64,000 nt of DNA from positions 248,001-312,000 of the forward strand of contig CAXPOZ010000003.1 in assembly GCA_964219355.1 (NCBI GenBank), read 5' to 3'. Source of the stretch: Parvularcula sp964219355 (GTDB lineage Bacteria; Pseudomonadota; Alphaproteobacteria; Caulobacterales; Parvularculaceae). Positions 1 through 9,056 of the stretch are shown here, piece after piece. The notes beneath the pieces are model-generated. The model was not told the origin of the DNA. It ran no database searches and worked only from the letters and a program-made list of their open reading frames with translations. The position numbers and the translations under genes are program-made. Position 1 is the first letter of the stretch. Every line of letters starts with the position of its first letter.

Positions 1-1352
1 GCGCCTGACGCCGTCATCGTGACAGCCATGCCCCGATTACTGACAAATTGTGGCGCCGGATCGTTGAACCAGATCGTCCGGATGACCGAGAGATAGTAGA
101 AGGTCGAGATCACACTCGTCACGACACCGACGATGGTCAGGATATAAAGCCCGGCATCAACACCTGCGGAAAAGACCGCGAACTTGGCAAAGAAGCCTAG
201 GAAGGGCGGGATCCCGGCCAGCGACAGGAAGAGCGCGGTAAAGGCAAGACCAAGGCCCGGACGGGTCTGCATCAGGCCGGAAAGATCGGAGATATTCTCC
301 GCCATGCCCTCGGGCCGACGCATCGACAGGATACAGGCAAAAGTCCCGAGCGTCATGACAAGATAGATGCCGAGATAGACAACGACCCCTTGCGCCCCGG
401 CCTGCGTTCCCGCCGCAAGCCCGATCAGCGCATAGCCGACATGACCAATCGAGGAGTAGGCCATCAGGCGTTTGATATTGGTCTGCATAAGTGCCGAGAG
501 CGAGCCGACGATCATCGACAGCGCTGCGATCAGCCAGACAACCGGCTGCCATTGATCAAGAATGGTCGGGAACGCCTCCAGCATCACGCGGACAAAAAGG
601 AACATGCCTGCGACTTTCGGGGCGGCCGCGAAATAGGCCGTCACCGGCGTCGGAGCACCCTCATAAACGTCCGGGGTCCACATATGGAACGGCGCCCCCG
701 ATACCTTGAAGGCGAGCCCAGCCAACATGAAGACAAGGCCGAAGGAGATCGCAACCTGATGATCTGAATCGAGCGCGTGACGCGCGATCTCACCGAATTG
801 CAGCGCACCCGTGAAGCCATAGATGAGAGACATGCCGTAGAGCAGCAGGCCCGACGACAATGCACCGAGCACGAAATATTTAAGGCCCGCTTCAGTCGAG
901 CGACGTGAGCCACGGTTGAACGCAGCGAGGATATAAAGCGACAGCGACTGCAGCTCGATCCCCATATAAACAGCGATCAGGTGTTGCGCGGAGACCATCA
1001 GCCCCATGCCAATGGTCGCAAGCAGCACAAGGATCGGATATTCGAACCGGCCGAGCTTTTCCTTGTCGAGGAAGAGGACGGACATCAGCAGGGAGACGAT
1101 CCCTGCTGAATAGATGAAGATCCGGCCGACGACGCTGAAAGCATCAGTGACGAAGGAGCCGCCAAACGCTACGCCTTCCGGCGGCATGCCGTTGAGCGCA
1201 ATCAGAAGTGCGCCAGCAAGCGCGGCACAGGCCGCCAGTGTCATCTCCCGCAGGCGGCTGCCTTTGAACGAGACGCCAACGATCAGCAGCACCATGGAGA
1301 CGATGGCGAGGAACAGCTCCGGTCCGAGCGCGAGAAGATCCTGACGGTCCAT
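1..1352 (-). CDS. nuoN: NADH-quinone oxidoreductase subunit N (3' end outside window)
   Basis: This is an antiporter-like membrane subunit of respiratory complex I, which couples quinone reduction to proton pumping in the inner membrane. Translation from the ATG at 1352 gives MDRQDLLALGPELFLAIVS, followed by a series of hydrophobic helices. A segment reading LIAVYMGIELQSLSLYILAA matches the conserved NuoN/ND2 core. About 450 codons are visible, and the family is usually about 480 residues, so only the C-terminus is missing beyond base 1. The start codon overlaps the nuoM stop (TAATG), which shows translational coupling and an operon. It is the last visible gene of nuoJKLMN. The assignment follows from sequence and gene order. 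Confidence 0.93.
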   Translation of the reverse strand, partial: MDRQDLLALGPELFLAIVSMVLLIVGVSFKGSRLREMTLAACAALAGALLIALNGMPPEGVAFGGSFVTDAFSVVGRIFIYSAGIVSLLMSVLFLDKEKLGRFEYPILVLLATIGMGLMVSAQHLIAVYMGIELQSLSLYILAAFNRGSRRSTEAGLKYFVLGALSSGLLLYGMSLIYGFTGALQFGEIARHALDSDHQVAISFGLVFMLAGLAFKVSGAPFHMWTPDVYEGAPTPVTAYFAAAPKVAGMFLFVRVMLEAFPTILDQWQPVVWLIAALSMIVGSLSALMQTNIKRLMAYSSIGHVGYALIGLAAGTQAGAQGVVVYLGIYLVMTLGTFACILSMRRPEGMAENISDLSGLMQTRPGLGLAFTALFLSLAGIPPFLGFFAKFAVFSAGVDAGLYILTIVGVVTSVISTFYYLSVIRTIWFNDPAPQFVSNRGMAVTMTASG

Positions 1353-3013
1353 TAGTGCGTATCTCCGTGAGACTCTTCTTCATGCATATCATCACTCATC
1401 CCGGCGGGAATAAGTGTCGAGGTATAGTTCTCGCCGCCTGCCTCGATGACCCGTGCCTGCACGAAATCCGTAGCCGGACGGAAGACGGCAAGCGTCGGTG
1501 ACGGGTGGAAGCCAAGATAGACGGACATCGCGCCGAGAATGGTGAGGAGCGCGAGTTCCCGCCGGTCAAGGTCCGGCATCTCGGCGACTTTCTCATTCAC
1601 GATCGTGCCGAAGACGACTTCGCGATAAAGCCGAAGGCCATAACCCGCCGACAGGATCATGCCGAGCGCAGCAAGAGCGGCCACCCAGGTGTTGATCTGG
1701 AACGCGCCGACCATAGTGAGGATCTCGCCCACAAACCCGGAAATCCCCGGCAGGCCGACATTCCCCATGGTAAAGAGCAGGAAGAAGAAGGCGAACCATT
1801 TCATCTTCTGGACCAGACCGCCATAGGCCGCGATCTCCCGCGTGTGCAGGCGGTCATAGACAATCCCGACACAGAGGAAGAGCGCACCGGAGATAAAGCC
1901 GTGGCTGAGCATCTGGAACATGGCGCCTTCCAGCCCCTGCTGGGTACCGGTGAAAAGGCCCATGGTCACAAAGCCCATATGCGCAACAGAGGAATAAGCG
2001 ATCAGCTTTTTCATGTCTTCCTGCGCGAAGGCGACGAGCGACGTGTAGACGATGGCGATGACGCTCAGCGTAAAGACGAGCGGCTGGAAATAGACAGATG
2101 CATCGGGGAACATGGGCAGTGAGAACCGCGCAAAGCCGTAGCCGCCCATTTTCAGCAGGATCGCCGCCAGCACGATCGAGCCGCCGGTCGGCGCCTGAAC
2201 GTGCGCATCGGGCAACCAGGTATGGACCGGCCACATCGGCATCTTGACGGCAAAGCTTGCAAAGAAGGCCAGCCACAGCCAGCGCTGTGCACCTTCCGGG
2301 AACGCATATTCCTGCAACGCCACGATGTCTGTCGTGCCCGTCGCCTGATACATCCAGATCAGAGCGATCAGGAGCAAGAGCGAGCCGAGCAGCGTGTAGA
2401 GGAAGAATTTGAAAGCCGCATAGATCCGGTTCGGGATCACCCGGCCGAACAGCACCCTCTCCCCCTTCGATCCCCAGACGCCGATGATCAGGAACATCGG
2501 GATCAGCGAGGCTTCGAAGAAGACATAGAAAAGCATCAGGTCGAGCGCGCTGAAGACGCCGATGATCAGTGTCTCGAGCACGAGGAAGGCGATCATATAT
2601 TCCGCGATCCGTGTCTTGATCGATTTCCACCCGGCGAGAATGCAGACCGGCATGATGAAGGTGGTCAGCAGAATGAAGAGGATCGAGAGCCCGTCGACGC
2701 CCATCTTGTATTTGATGCCTAAGGCCGCGCAGGCTTCATCAACGACGCCAGTCGCGCAACCGCCGAACCATGGAGATTCCTCAACGAACTGGAAGCCGCT
2801 CGCCGTCTGGTCATACTGGAAATAGATGTAGACGGAGAAAACGAAGGTGAAGAGCGTGGTCGCCAGCGCCACCCATTTGGAGGCCCTCGCTGCGCCTTCG
2901 CGCTCGTCTTCCCGCCCGCTCCACTGACGCAGCAGGATGAAGACCACGCCGACAAGCGGCAGGAAGGTCAGAATGGAGAGAAGCGGAAGCTCGGTGAATT
3001 GCTGCTCGATCAT
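1352..3013 (-). CDS. nuoM: NADH-quinone oxidoreductase subunit M
   Basis: This is a 553-residue proton-pumping antiporter-like subunit of complex I (ND4 family). It has about 14 hydrophobic segments. Family signatures include LFYVFFEASLIPMFLIIGVW with the key Glu, the lysine-bearing HTWLPDAHVQAPTGGS motif, and KKLIAYSSVAHMGFVTMG. The C-terminal tail is acidic and His-containing (DDMHEEESHGDTH), which is slightly unusual. Its start overlaps the nuoL stop by ATGA, and its stop overlaps the nuoN start, so all three are translationally coupled. Length is normal for the family. Confidence 0.97.
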   Translation of the reverse strand: MIEQQFTELPLLSILTFLPLVGVVFILLRQWSGREDEREGAARASKWVALATTLFTFVFSVYIYFQYDQTASGFQFVEESPWFGGCATGVVDEACAALGIKYKMGVDGLSILFILLTTFIMPVCILAGWKSIKTRIAEYMIAFLVLETLIIGVFSALDLMLFYVFFEASLIPMFLIIGVWGSKGERVLFGRVIPNRIYAAFKFFLYTLLGSLLLLIALIWMYQATGTTDIVALQEYAFPEGAQRWLWLAFFASFAVKMPMWPVHTWLPDAHVQAPTGGSIVLAAILLKMGGYGFARFSLPMFPDASVYFQPLVFTLSVIAIVYTSLVAFAQEDMKKLIAYSSVAHMGFVTMGLFTGTQQGLEGAMFQMLSHGFISGALFLCVGIVYDRLHTREIAAYGGLVQKMKWFAFFFLLFTMGNVGLPGISGFVGEILTMVGAFQINTWVAALAALGMILSAGYGLRLYREVVFGTIVNEKVAEMPDLDRRELALLTILGAMSVYLGFHPSPTLAVFRPATDFVQARVIEAGGENYTSTLIPAGMSDDMHEEESHGDTH

Positions 3014-5208
3014 GACGCACCCCGCAGCAGGACAAAGAACAGAATAAGGGTGAGACCGGCCAGCATGACGAAGGCGTAGGTGTAGACGTATCCCGTCTGC
3101 ACGCCGACGAGGCGCTTGGCCCCCGCGGAGAGAAGCCCGGAAATCCCGTTCGGCCCTGCCCCATCAATCGTACGCTCATCGCCACCTTTCCAGAGCAGGC
3201 GGGCGAGTTTCTCCGCCGGTCGCAGAAAGACGAGACGATAAAGATCGTCAATATACCAACGGTTCTTGAGGAACTCATAGAGAAGCCCGCCCGGCCGCAG
3301 GAGGCCCGGCCGCAACGGATCATCCGTCAGGCGGTAGTGGAAGAGAGCGCCCAAGAAACCGATCAGCATGGCAACAAAAGGCGCAAGGAAGACCCAGGTC
3401 GGATAATCATGCCCGCCGCCATGACCACCCTCTTCAGCCATCTCATCAGCCGGATGATCGAGCGTTGCATGGGCGTCTTGGGCAGCATCATGCGCATCGG
3501 CGGCGCTAATGGTTGCTGCGATTTCGTCAGCTGAGCCCTCGTGTTCGCCGGCATGCGCCGTATCGGCGTGCATAGCTTCTTCGGCCCCGTGACCTGCCTC
3601 CGCATCGCCATGATGCGCCTCGGCGATGACCACACTGCCCTGCCAGAAATCGGCCTGACCGCCCCCGACAAAGGGTTTGTAGAAGACCATACCGGCAATC
3701 ACGGCGCCGAGCGCCAGCGGCATCAGTGGCAGGAGCATGGTGTTGGGCACATCATGCGGGTGCTTGCGCACTTCTTCTGGTGCCCGCCATTTGCCATCGA
3801 AGGTCAGGAAGACGAGACGCCAGGAATAGAACGCCGTCATGACGGCTGCGAGCAGACCGCAGATGAAGGCGTAGGTCGCAAATGCTTTGCCTTCCGTACT
3901 CGCCCCATAGGCAGCTTCGATGATGTAGTCCTTGGAAACAAAGCCCGCAAAACCGAAGGGGGCCCCAAAGGCATAGAACATCGGTATGCCGACGCCCGTA
4001 ATGGCCAACGTGCCCGCCAGCATCATCACGAAGGTGACCGGCATCTGCGATCTGAGGCCGCCCATTTTGGGCATTTCCTGTTCGTGATGGGAGAAGTGGA
4101 TGACCGCGCCGGCGCCAAGGAACAAAAGCGCCTTGAAGAAAGCGTGGGTCGTCAGGTGGAACATCGCTTGCGCATATCCGCCGACGCCAGCGGCAAAGAA
4201 CATGTAGCCGAGCTGGGACGCCGTCGAATAGGCGATGACCCGCTTGATGTCGGTCTGAACAAGACCGACCGTGGCGGCAAAAACGGCTGTCGTAGCGCCG
4301 ATGAAGGTGACGACACCGGAGGCGAACGGCGCCTCGGCAAATAGCGGTGACATCCGGCAGACGAGGAAGACCCCTGCCGTCACCATGGTTGCTGCGTGGA
4401 TCAGCGCGGAAACAGGCGTCGGGCCCTCCATCGCATCCGGCAGCCAGGTGTGCAGGATAAACTGCGCCGATTTGCCCATCGCGCCGATGAAGAGAAGGAC
4501 GCCGAGGAGTTCAAGCACCGGGAATGTGCCATTGAGGAAATGAAGCGATGCGCCATTGATGGCGACCGGGCCATCCGTCCACATCGGATTGGCGACCCCG
4601 GCCTCGATGGCGGCGAAGATGCCATCAAAGCTGACCGTCCCGAAGGTCACAAAACAGCCCATCAGGCCGAGCGCGAGGCCGACATCGCCGACCCGGTTCA
4701 TCACGAACGCCTTGATCGCCGCATCATTGGCAGACTTTTTGTGGTGCCAGAAACCGATGAGAAGATAAGAGGCCAGCCCCACCCCTTCCCAGCCAAAGAA
4801 AAGCTGGACGAGGTCATTGGCCGTCACCAGCACCAGCATGGCGAAGGTGAAGAGCGAGAGATAGGCAAAGAAGCGCGGCCGCGAGGGATCCTCATGCATA
4901 TAGCCGATCGAATAGGTGTGCACGAGCGCCGAGACGCTGGTGACGACGATCAGCATGACAGAAGTCAGCGTATCGAGGCGCATCGACCAGACCGAGCTGA
5001 ATGAGCCGGATTCGATCCATGTAAAGAGGATCACCGGATCCTTCGCCCCGCCGAACCCGACAGAGATGAAGGTGATCCAGGCCAGAACGCAGGCGACCCA
5101 GAGCAGAAGCGTGGTGAGGATTTCCGCAGCGCGCGGCCCCGCCAGCATGGCTGCCGGCTTGGCCAGGATGGCGCCGATCAGCGGCAGAAGGACAATCAGG
5201 GCTTCCAT
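3010..5208 (-). CDS. nuoL: NADH-quinone oxidoreductase subunit L
   Basis: This is a 732-residue distal proton-pumping subunit of complex I (ND5 family), carrying the long lateral helix. Conserved pieces include FFGWEGVGLASYLLIGFWHH, HTWLPDAMEGPTPVSALIHA and KRVIAYSTASQLGYMFFAAG. It is longer than most bacterial NuoL proteins. The extra length lies largely in a His/Ala/Asp/Glu-rich stretch at about residues 529-601 (bases 3406-3624), with 11 histidines in about 73 residues, sitting before a late membrane segment. It overlaps nuoM by four bases and follows nuoK after a 5-base gap. The start has no clear Shine-Dalgarno, which suits coupling to nuoK. Confidence 0.96.
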   Translation of the reverse strand: MEALIVLLPLIGAILAKPAAMLAGPRAAEILTTLLLWVACVLAWITFISVGFGGAKDPVILFTWIESGSFSSVWSMRLDTLTSVMLIVVTSVSALVHTYSIGYMHEDPSRPRFFAYLSLFTFAMLVLVTANDLVQLFFGWEGVGLASYLLIGFWHHKKSANDAAIKAFVMNRVGDVGLALGLMGCFVTFGTVSFDGIFAAIEAGVANPMWTDGPVAINGASLHFLNGTFPVLELLGVLLFIGAMGKSAQFILHTWLPDAMEGPTPVSALIHAATMVTAGVFLVCRMSPLFAEAPFASGVVTFIGATTAVFAATVGLVQTDIKRVIAYSTASQLGYMFFAAGVGGYAQAMFHLTTHAFFKALLFLGAGAVIHFSHHEQEMPKMGGLRSQMPVTFVMMLAGTLAITGVGIPMFYAFGAPFGFAGFVSKDYIIEAAYGASTEGKAFATYAFICGLLAAVMTAFYSWRLVFLTFDGKWRAPEEVRKHPHDVPNTMLLPLMPLALGAVIAGMVFYKPFVGGGQADFWQGSVVIAEAHHGDAEAGHGAEEAMHADTAHAGEHEGSADEIAATISAADAHDAAQDAHATLDHPADEMAEEGGHGGGHDYPTWVFLAPFVAMLIGFLGALFHYRLTDDPLRPGLLRPGGLLYEFLKNRWYIDDLYRLVFLRPAEKLARLLWKGGDERTIDGAGPNGISGLLSAGAKRLVGVQTGYVYTYAFVMLAGLTLILFFVLLRGAS

Positions 5209-5213
5209 CAGCG

Positions 5214-5519
5214 TCAGTTCTTCATCGTGTTGGCGGTTTCAACGGAGATGTCGCCACGCTTGCGGAAGAAGGCGACGAGGATGGCAAGACCGATCGCCGC
5301 TTCGGCAGCGGCAACCGTCAGGATCATGAAGGCAAAGACCTGCCCTCTGATGTCATCGAGATACATCGAGAAGGCGACGAAATTGATGTTCACGGCAAGG
5401 AGCATGAGCTCAATCGACATCAGGATGATGATGACGTTTTTCCGGTTGAGAAAAATGCCTGCCACACCGATGGCGAACAGCATGCCGCCGACGAGAAGGT
5501 AATGTTCAAGTGCGATCAT
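5214..5519 (-). CDS. nuoK: NADH-quinone oxidoreductase subunit K
   Basis: This is a 101-residue subunit of the complex I membrane arm (ND4L family). It has three transmembrane helices with the conserved buried glutamates visible in IILMSIELMLLAVNINFVAF and LTVAAAEAAIGLAILVAFFR. The ATG at 5519 was chosen because it gives the family's typical N-terminus (MIALEHYLLVGGMLFAIG) and length. An in-frame upstream start would add 28 non-conserved residues that overlap the end of nuoJ. It sits between nuoJ and nuoL in the canonical order. Confidence 0.95.
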   Translation of the reverse strand: MIALEHYLLVGGMLFAIGVAGIFLNRKNVIIILMSIELMLLAVNINFVAFSMYLDDIRGQVFAFMILTVAAAEAAIGLAILVAFFRKRGDISVETANTMKN

Positions 5520-5526
5520 GACTGTC

Positions 5527-6132
5527 TCAGATCCCCTTTCCGGTCGGCACCGAGACGACTTCCACACCCTCTTCGCGCTTGCGCCCGACCTGCGCGCCAA
5601 CATCCTGCGTCTTGATCCCGCGGCGTTCGCGGAATGTGAGGAGAATGGCGCCGATCATGGCGACGAGAAGGACGAGCCCCGCGATCTGGAAGAAGTGGAC
5701 ATATTCCGTATAGAGCACCATGCCGAGCTGCTCGGCATTGTTCGGGCCGCCATCACTTGCCGCCCGGGCAATGCCATCCTCAGCCGAGCCGCCCCATGAG
5801 AGGACGATGAAGCCGATCTCAACGATCAGGGCGACGGCTACCACGATCCCGATGGGCAGATATTTCGCGTATCCTGCGCGCAGCTCGGCGAAATCGACAT
5901 CGAGCATCATCACGACAAAGAGGAAGAGGACCGCGACGGCGCCGACATAGACGACGACCAGAAGGAAGGCGAGATATTCAGCCCCGATCAGGACGAACAG
6001 GCCGGCCGTCGAGATGAAGGCCATGATGAGGCAGAGCACGGAGTGCACAGGGTTTCGGGCGAAGATCACGCCCAAGCCCCAAATGACCGTAGCCACCGCG
6101 AACACCGTGAAGGCGAATTGCGCAAAACCCAT
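5527..6132 (-). CDS. nuoJ: NADH-quinone oxidoreductase subunit J
   Basis: This is a 201-residue subunit of the complex I membrane arm (ND6 family). It has five helices and the conserved segment LAFLLVVVYVGAVAVLFLFV containing the pi-bulge helix. The start at 6132 (MGFAQFAFTVFAVATVIWG) is preferred over an in-frame TTG at 6174, because the extra 14 residues are not typical of NuoJ. No strong ribosome site is visible. NuoJ is normally preceded directly by nuoI, but here the upstream gene is recA, 143 bases away, so the operon is split in this genome or the J-N part has its own promoter. Confidence 0.94.
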   Translation of the reverse strand: MGFAQFAFTVFAVATVIWGLGVIFARNPVHSVLCLIMAFISTAGLFVLIGAEYLAFLLVVVYVGAVAVLFLFVVMMLDVDFAELRAGYAKYLPIGIVVAVALIVEIGFIVLSWGGSAEDGIARAASDGGPNNAEQLGMVLYTEYVHFFQIAGLVLLVAMIGAILLTFRERRGIKTQDVGAQVGRKREEGVEVVSVPTGKGI

Positions 6133-6230
6133 GGGAACGACACGTAAGATTGGGGCGCGACCCAGAGACCTCAATCGCGCCGTGAAAGTTGGATTCGCGG
6201 CGCGTTAGCGGAATTGGCCATAGGGTGGAA

Positions 6231-6257
6231 GGCCCCGAGGCATCATTCCTTGGGGCC
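6231..6257 (-). terminator. Hairpin between recA and nuoJ
   Basis: GGCCCCGAGG (6231-6240) pairs with CCTTGGGGCC (6248-6257) around a 7-base loop, giving a strong 10-bp stem with one wobble or mismatch. It lies 19 bases past the recA stop on the minus strand and before nuoJ. The U-tract after it is poor (TTCC), so it is either a weak or Rho-assisted terminator or a processing site. Confidence 0.45.
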
Positions 6258-6275
6258 AAATGTCACGAGGGATGA

Positions 6276-7349
6276 TCAGCCTTCGGCTGCCTCGTCTTCC
6301 TGCTCGCCCGGACCGACCAGCAGATCATCCGCAATCAGGCCCGCATTCTTGCGCACTTGATGCTCTATTTCCGCGGCAATATCGGGATTGTCCTTGAGGA
6401 AGGTCTTGGCGTTGTCGCGGCCCTGACCGATCCGTTCGGAGTTGTAGCTATACCAGCTGCCCGATTTTTCCACCACGTTGGCAAGGACGCCGAGATCGAG
6501 GAGTTCCCCCATCTTGGAGATGCCTTCGCCATACATGATATCGAATTCGACCTGCTTGAAGGGGGGCGCCACCTTGTTCTTGACCACCTTCACGCGGGTC
6601 TGGTTCCCGACCACCTCATCGCGCGCCTTGATGGCGCCGATGCGGCGAATGTCGAGCCGGACGCTGGAGTAGAATTTGAGGGCGTTGCCGCCGGTCGTCG
6701 TCTCCGGCGAGCCGAACATCACCCCGATCTTCATACGGATCTGGTTGATGAAGATGACCAGCGTGTTCGACCGCGAGATCGAGCCGGTCAGCTTGCGGAG
6801 CGCCTGGCTCATCAGTCGGGCCTGAAGGCCCGGCAGGCTGTCGCCCATCTCGCCTTCAAGTTCGGCCTTGGGCGTCAGCGCCGCCACCGAATCAATCACG
6901 AGAACATCGATGGCGCCCGAGCGCACCAGCGTATCGGCGATTTCAAGCGCCTGCTCGCCGGTATCGGGCTGGGAGATCAGGAGGTCTTCAAGATCGACCC
7001 CGAGTTTTGACGCATAGATCGGATCGAGCGCGTGCTCGGCGTCAATAAAGGCTGCCGTACCGCCCGCTTTTTGCGACTCGGCCACCGTGTGCAGCGCCAG
7101 GGTCGTCTTCCCTGAGCTTTCCGGCCCGTAGATTTCCACAATCCGCCCCTTGGGCAGACCGCCAATGCCGAGCGCAATGTCGAGCCCGAGTGAGCCCGTC
7201 GAGATCCCCTCGATCTGCACCACGTTTTCTTTCGCGCCGAGCTTCATCACGGAGCCCTTGCCGAAAGCCTTGTCGATTTGTGAGAGCGCTGCCTCGAGCG
7301 CTTTTTGCTTGTCCATACCGCCGTCTATGACCTTGAGATTAGATGCCAT
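6276..7349 (-). CDS. recA: Recombinase RecA
   Basis: This is a 357-residue homologous recombination ATPase and co-protease for LexA. The Walker A motif GPESSGKTT lies at residues 75-83, with the Walker B-like VLVIDSVAAL near residue 150. The loop regions GEMGDSLPGLQARLMSQALR and FINQIRMKIGVMFGSPETTT are conserved, and the C-terminal tail is acidic (GEQEDEAAEG). Length is typical. The start is supported by the family N-terminus and an AGGAAG just upstream. An alphaproteobacterial SOS box lies at 7434-7448, so the gene should be LexA-controlled. The neighbours are glpK upstream and nuoJ downstream, an uncommon pairing. Confidence 0.98.
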   Translation of the reverse strand: MASNLKVIDGGMDKQKALEAALSQIDKAFGKGSVMKLGAKENVVQIEGISTGSLGLDIALGIGGLPKGRIVEIYGPESSGKTTLALHTVAESQKAGGTAAFIDAEHALDPIYASKLGVDLEDLLISQPDTGEQALEIADTLVRSGAIDVLVIDSVAALTPKAELEGEMGDSLPGLQARLMSQALRKLTGSISRSNTLVIFINQIRMKIGVMFGSPETTTGGNALKFYSSVRLDIRRIGAIKARDEVVGNQTRVKVVKNKVAPPFKQVEFDIMYGEGISKMGELLDLGVLANVVEKSGSWYSYNSERIGQGRDNAKTFLKDNPDIAAEIEHQVRKNAGLIADDLLVGPGEQEDEAAEG

Positions 7350-7433
7350 GTCTTCCTACCGTCCTTCAGATTCGAGTGTGGGCCAACCTTTATATTGAAG
7401 GGTACACTTTTTGTTCTCATTCACAAGAAAAAA

Positions 7434-7448
7434 GAACATCGGAAGAAC
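7434..7448 (-). promoter_or_regulatory. LexA (SOS) box of recA
   Basis: The plus strand reads GAAC-ATCGGAA-GAAC, which is GTTC-N7-GTTC on the recA strand. This is exactly the direct-repeat LexA operator known from alphaproteobacteria. It lies 85-99 bases upstream of the recA start. A plausible promoter just downstream is TTGTGA, 16 bases, TACCCT. The box begins immediately after the glpK stop codon. Confidence 0.85.
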
Positions 7449-7457
7449 ATTTTTTGG

Positions 7458-8948
7458 TTAAGCGCTTGGCGGCACTGTCAGAACCCGCGCAATTGCTGCG
7501 TCCCAGCGGCGCCGCCGACGCTGCCTTTCGCCTGTGTCCATCGCCGGCGAGAAGACCCGATCGCGGGTCCGGAAGCCTTCGGCCTCTTCAAGGCTGGAGA
7601 ACCAGCCCGCGGTCAGCCCGGCAAGAATCGCTGCGCCTAAAGCCGTTGTCTCAGTGACGACCGGTCGGTCGACCTCAAGCCCAGTGAGGTCGGCGAGCTG
7701 CTGGCAGAAAAGGTCATTCGCGACCATCCCGCCATCGACGCGCAAGGAGCTGAGCCCCGGCGCATCGGCCGCCATGGCTTCGAGCAGTTCGGCCGTCTGG
7801 AAAGCCACGGCCTCGAGGGCAGCGGCGACAATATCGGCGGGGCCGGTATCGCGGGTCAGCCCGAAGATCGCGCCGCGCGCCTCGGCATCCCAATGCGGCG
7901 CACCGAGCCCGGTAAAGGCCGGCACGAAGGTCACCTCGCCCTTGCCCATGGCTTTTTTAGCAAGCGCCTCGCTCTCGGCGGCGTGGGAGATGAATTTCAT
8001 CCCGTCGCGCAGCCACTGAATTGCCGCGCCCGCAACGAAGATCGAGCCTTCGAGCGCGTAAGTGACCTCACCGCCGAGGCGAAAGCCGACGGTGGAAAGG
8101 AGCTTGTGGCCGGAACGCACCGGCGTTGAGCCGGTATTGAGAACCGCAAAACAGCCCGTGCCATAAGTGCTTTTGACGAGGCCCGGCCGGAACGCCCCCT
8201 GCCCGATAAGGGCGGCCTGCTGATCGCCTGCCATGCCGCCGATGGGAAGGGCGGTTCCAAACAGTGCCGGATCCGTCGCCCCGAAATCATGCGCGCAATC
8301 GGTCACGGTGGGCAAAAGGCTCATCGGCACGCGGAAGATATCGCACAGCTCCTCGTCCCATTGCTGGCGGTGAATGTCGAAAAGGCTCGTGCGGCTCGCA
8401 TTGGTCGCATCGCTCGCATGGACCTGCCCGCCAGTCAGCCGCCAAAGGAGAAAGCTCTCAACCGTGCCTGCGGCCAGCTCTCCCTTTTCGGCCCGCTCCC
8501 GCGCACCCGGCACATGATCGAGCAGCCAGGCGATCTTGGTCGCCGAGAAATAAGGATCGATGACGAGGCCGGTCTTGGCTGCGATCAACTCTTCATGCCC
8601 CGCTTCGCGGAGCCTGCGGCAGACATCCGCCGTGCGCCGGTCCTGCCAGACAATCGCGCGATGGATCGGCTCGCCGGTCACGCGGTCCCAGACGATCACC
8701 GTCTCGCGCTGATTTGTGATACCTATCCCGACCGGCGCCGCTTCGGCCCGCGCGATCACATCGCGGCAGGCTTTCAAGGTCAGTGACCAAATATCTTCTG
8801 CATCATGCTCGACCCAACCATCATCGGGGAAATGCTGAGGCAGCTCATATTGCGCAGCGTCGAGCGGCTGACCGTTGCGGCTGAAGAGAATGGCACGGGC
8901 GCTGGTCGTGCCTTGATCGATGGCGAGGATGGTGGGGTCTTTACTCAT
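7458..8948 (-). CDS. glpK: Glycerol kinase
   Basis: This enzyme phosphorylates glycerol to glycerol-3-phosphate in the cytoplasm using ATP. It is a member of the FGGY kinase family and about 496 residues long. The N-terminal phosphate-binding signature is AIDQGTTSARAILF. Further conserved segments are GITNQRETVIVWD, QDRRTADVCRRLR, the GMAGDQQAALIGQ turn and the C-terminal FGGY signature region, which here reads RVDGGMVANDLFCQQLAD. The start at 8948 (MSKDPTILAIDQG) fits the family better than an ATG three codons upstream. No glpF, glpD or glpR is nearby, so it appears to be an isolated gene ending just before the recA control region. Confidence 0.96.
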   Translation of the reverse strand: MSKDPTILAIDQGTTSARAILFSRNGQPLDAAQYELPQHFPDDGWVEHDAEDIWSLTLKACRDVIARAEAAPVGIGITNQRETVIVWDRVTGEPIHRAIVWQDRRTADVCRRLREAGHEELIAAKTGLVIDPYFSATKIAWLLDHVPGARERAEKGELAAGTVESFLLWRLTGGQVHASDATNASRTSLFDIHRQQWDEELCDIFRVPMSLLPTVTDCAHDFGATDPALFGTALPIGGMAGDQQAALIGQGAFRPGLVKSTYGTGCFAVLNTGSTPVRSGHKLLSTVGFRLGGEVTYALEGSIFVAGAAIQWLRDGMKFISHAAESEALAKKAMGKGEVTFVPAFTGLGAPHWDAEARGAIFGLTRDTGPADIVAAALEAVAFQTAELLEAMAADAPGLSSLRVDGGMVANDLFCQQLADLTGLEVDRPVVTETTALGAAILAGLTAGWFSSLEEAEGFRTRDRVFSPAMDTGERQRRRRRWDAAIARVLTVPPSA

Positions 8949-9056
8949 GACCGGCATGTTTAAGCCGGTTTCGCGAGGACGGCGAGACAGCGGCGCAGAT
9001 CACTTTTCACAAGATGAGTGCTTGCGCGCATCGGCATGACCTTGCGAGGGAGCTTC

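Noticed and set aside
1505..4344. Long plus-strand open frames opposite nuoM and nuoL
   Set aside because: They are antisense shadows of GC-rich membrane genes with highly charged, family-less translations.
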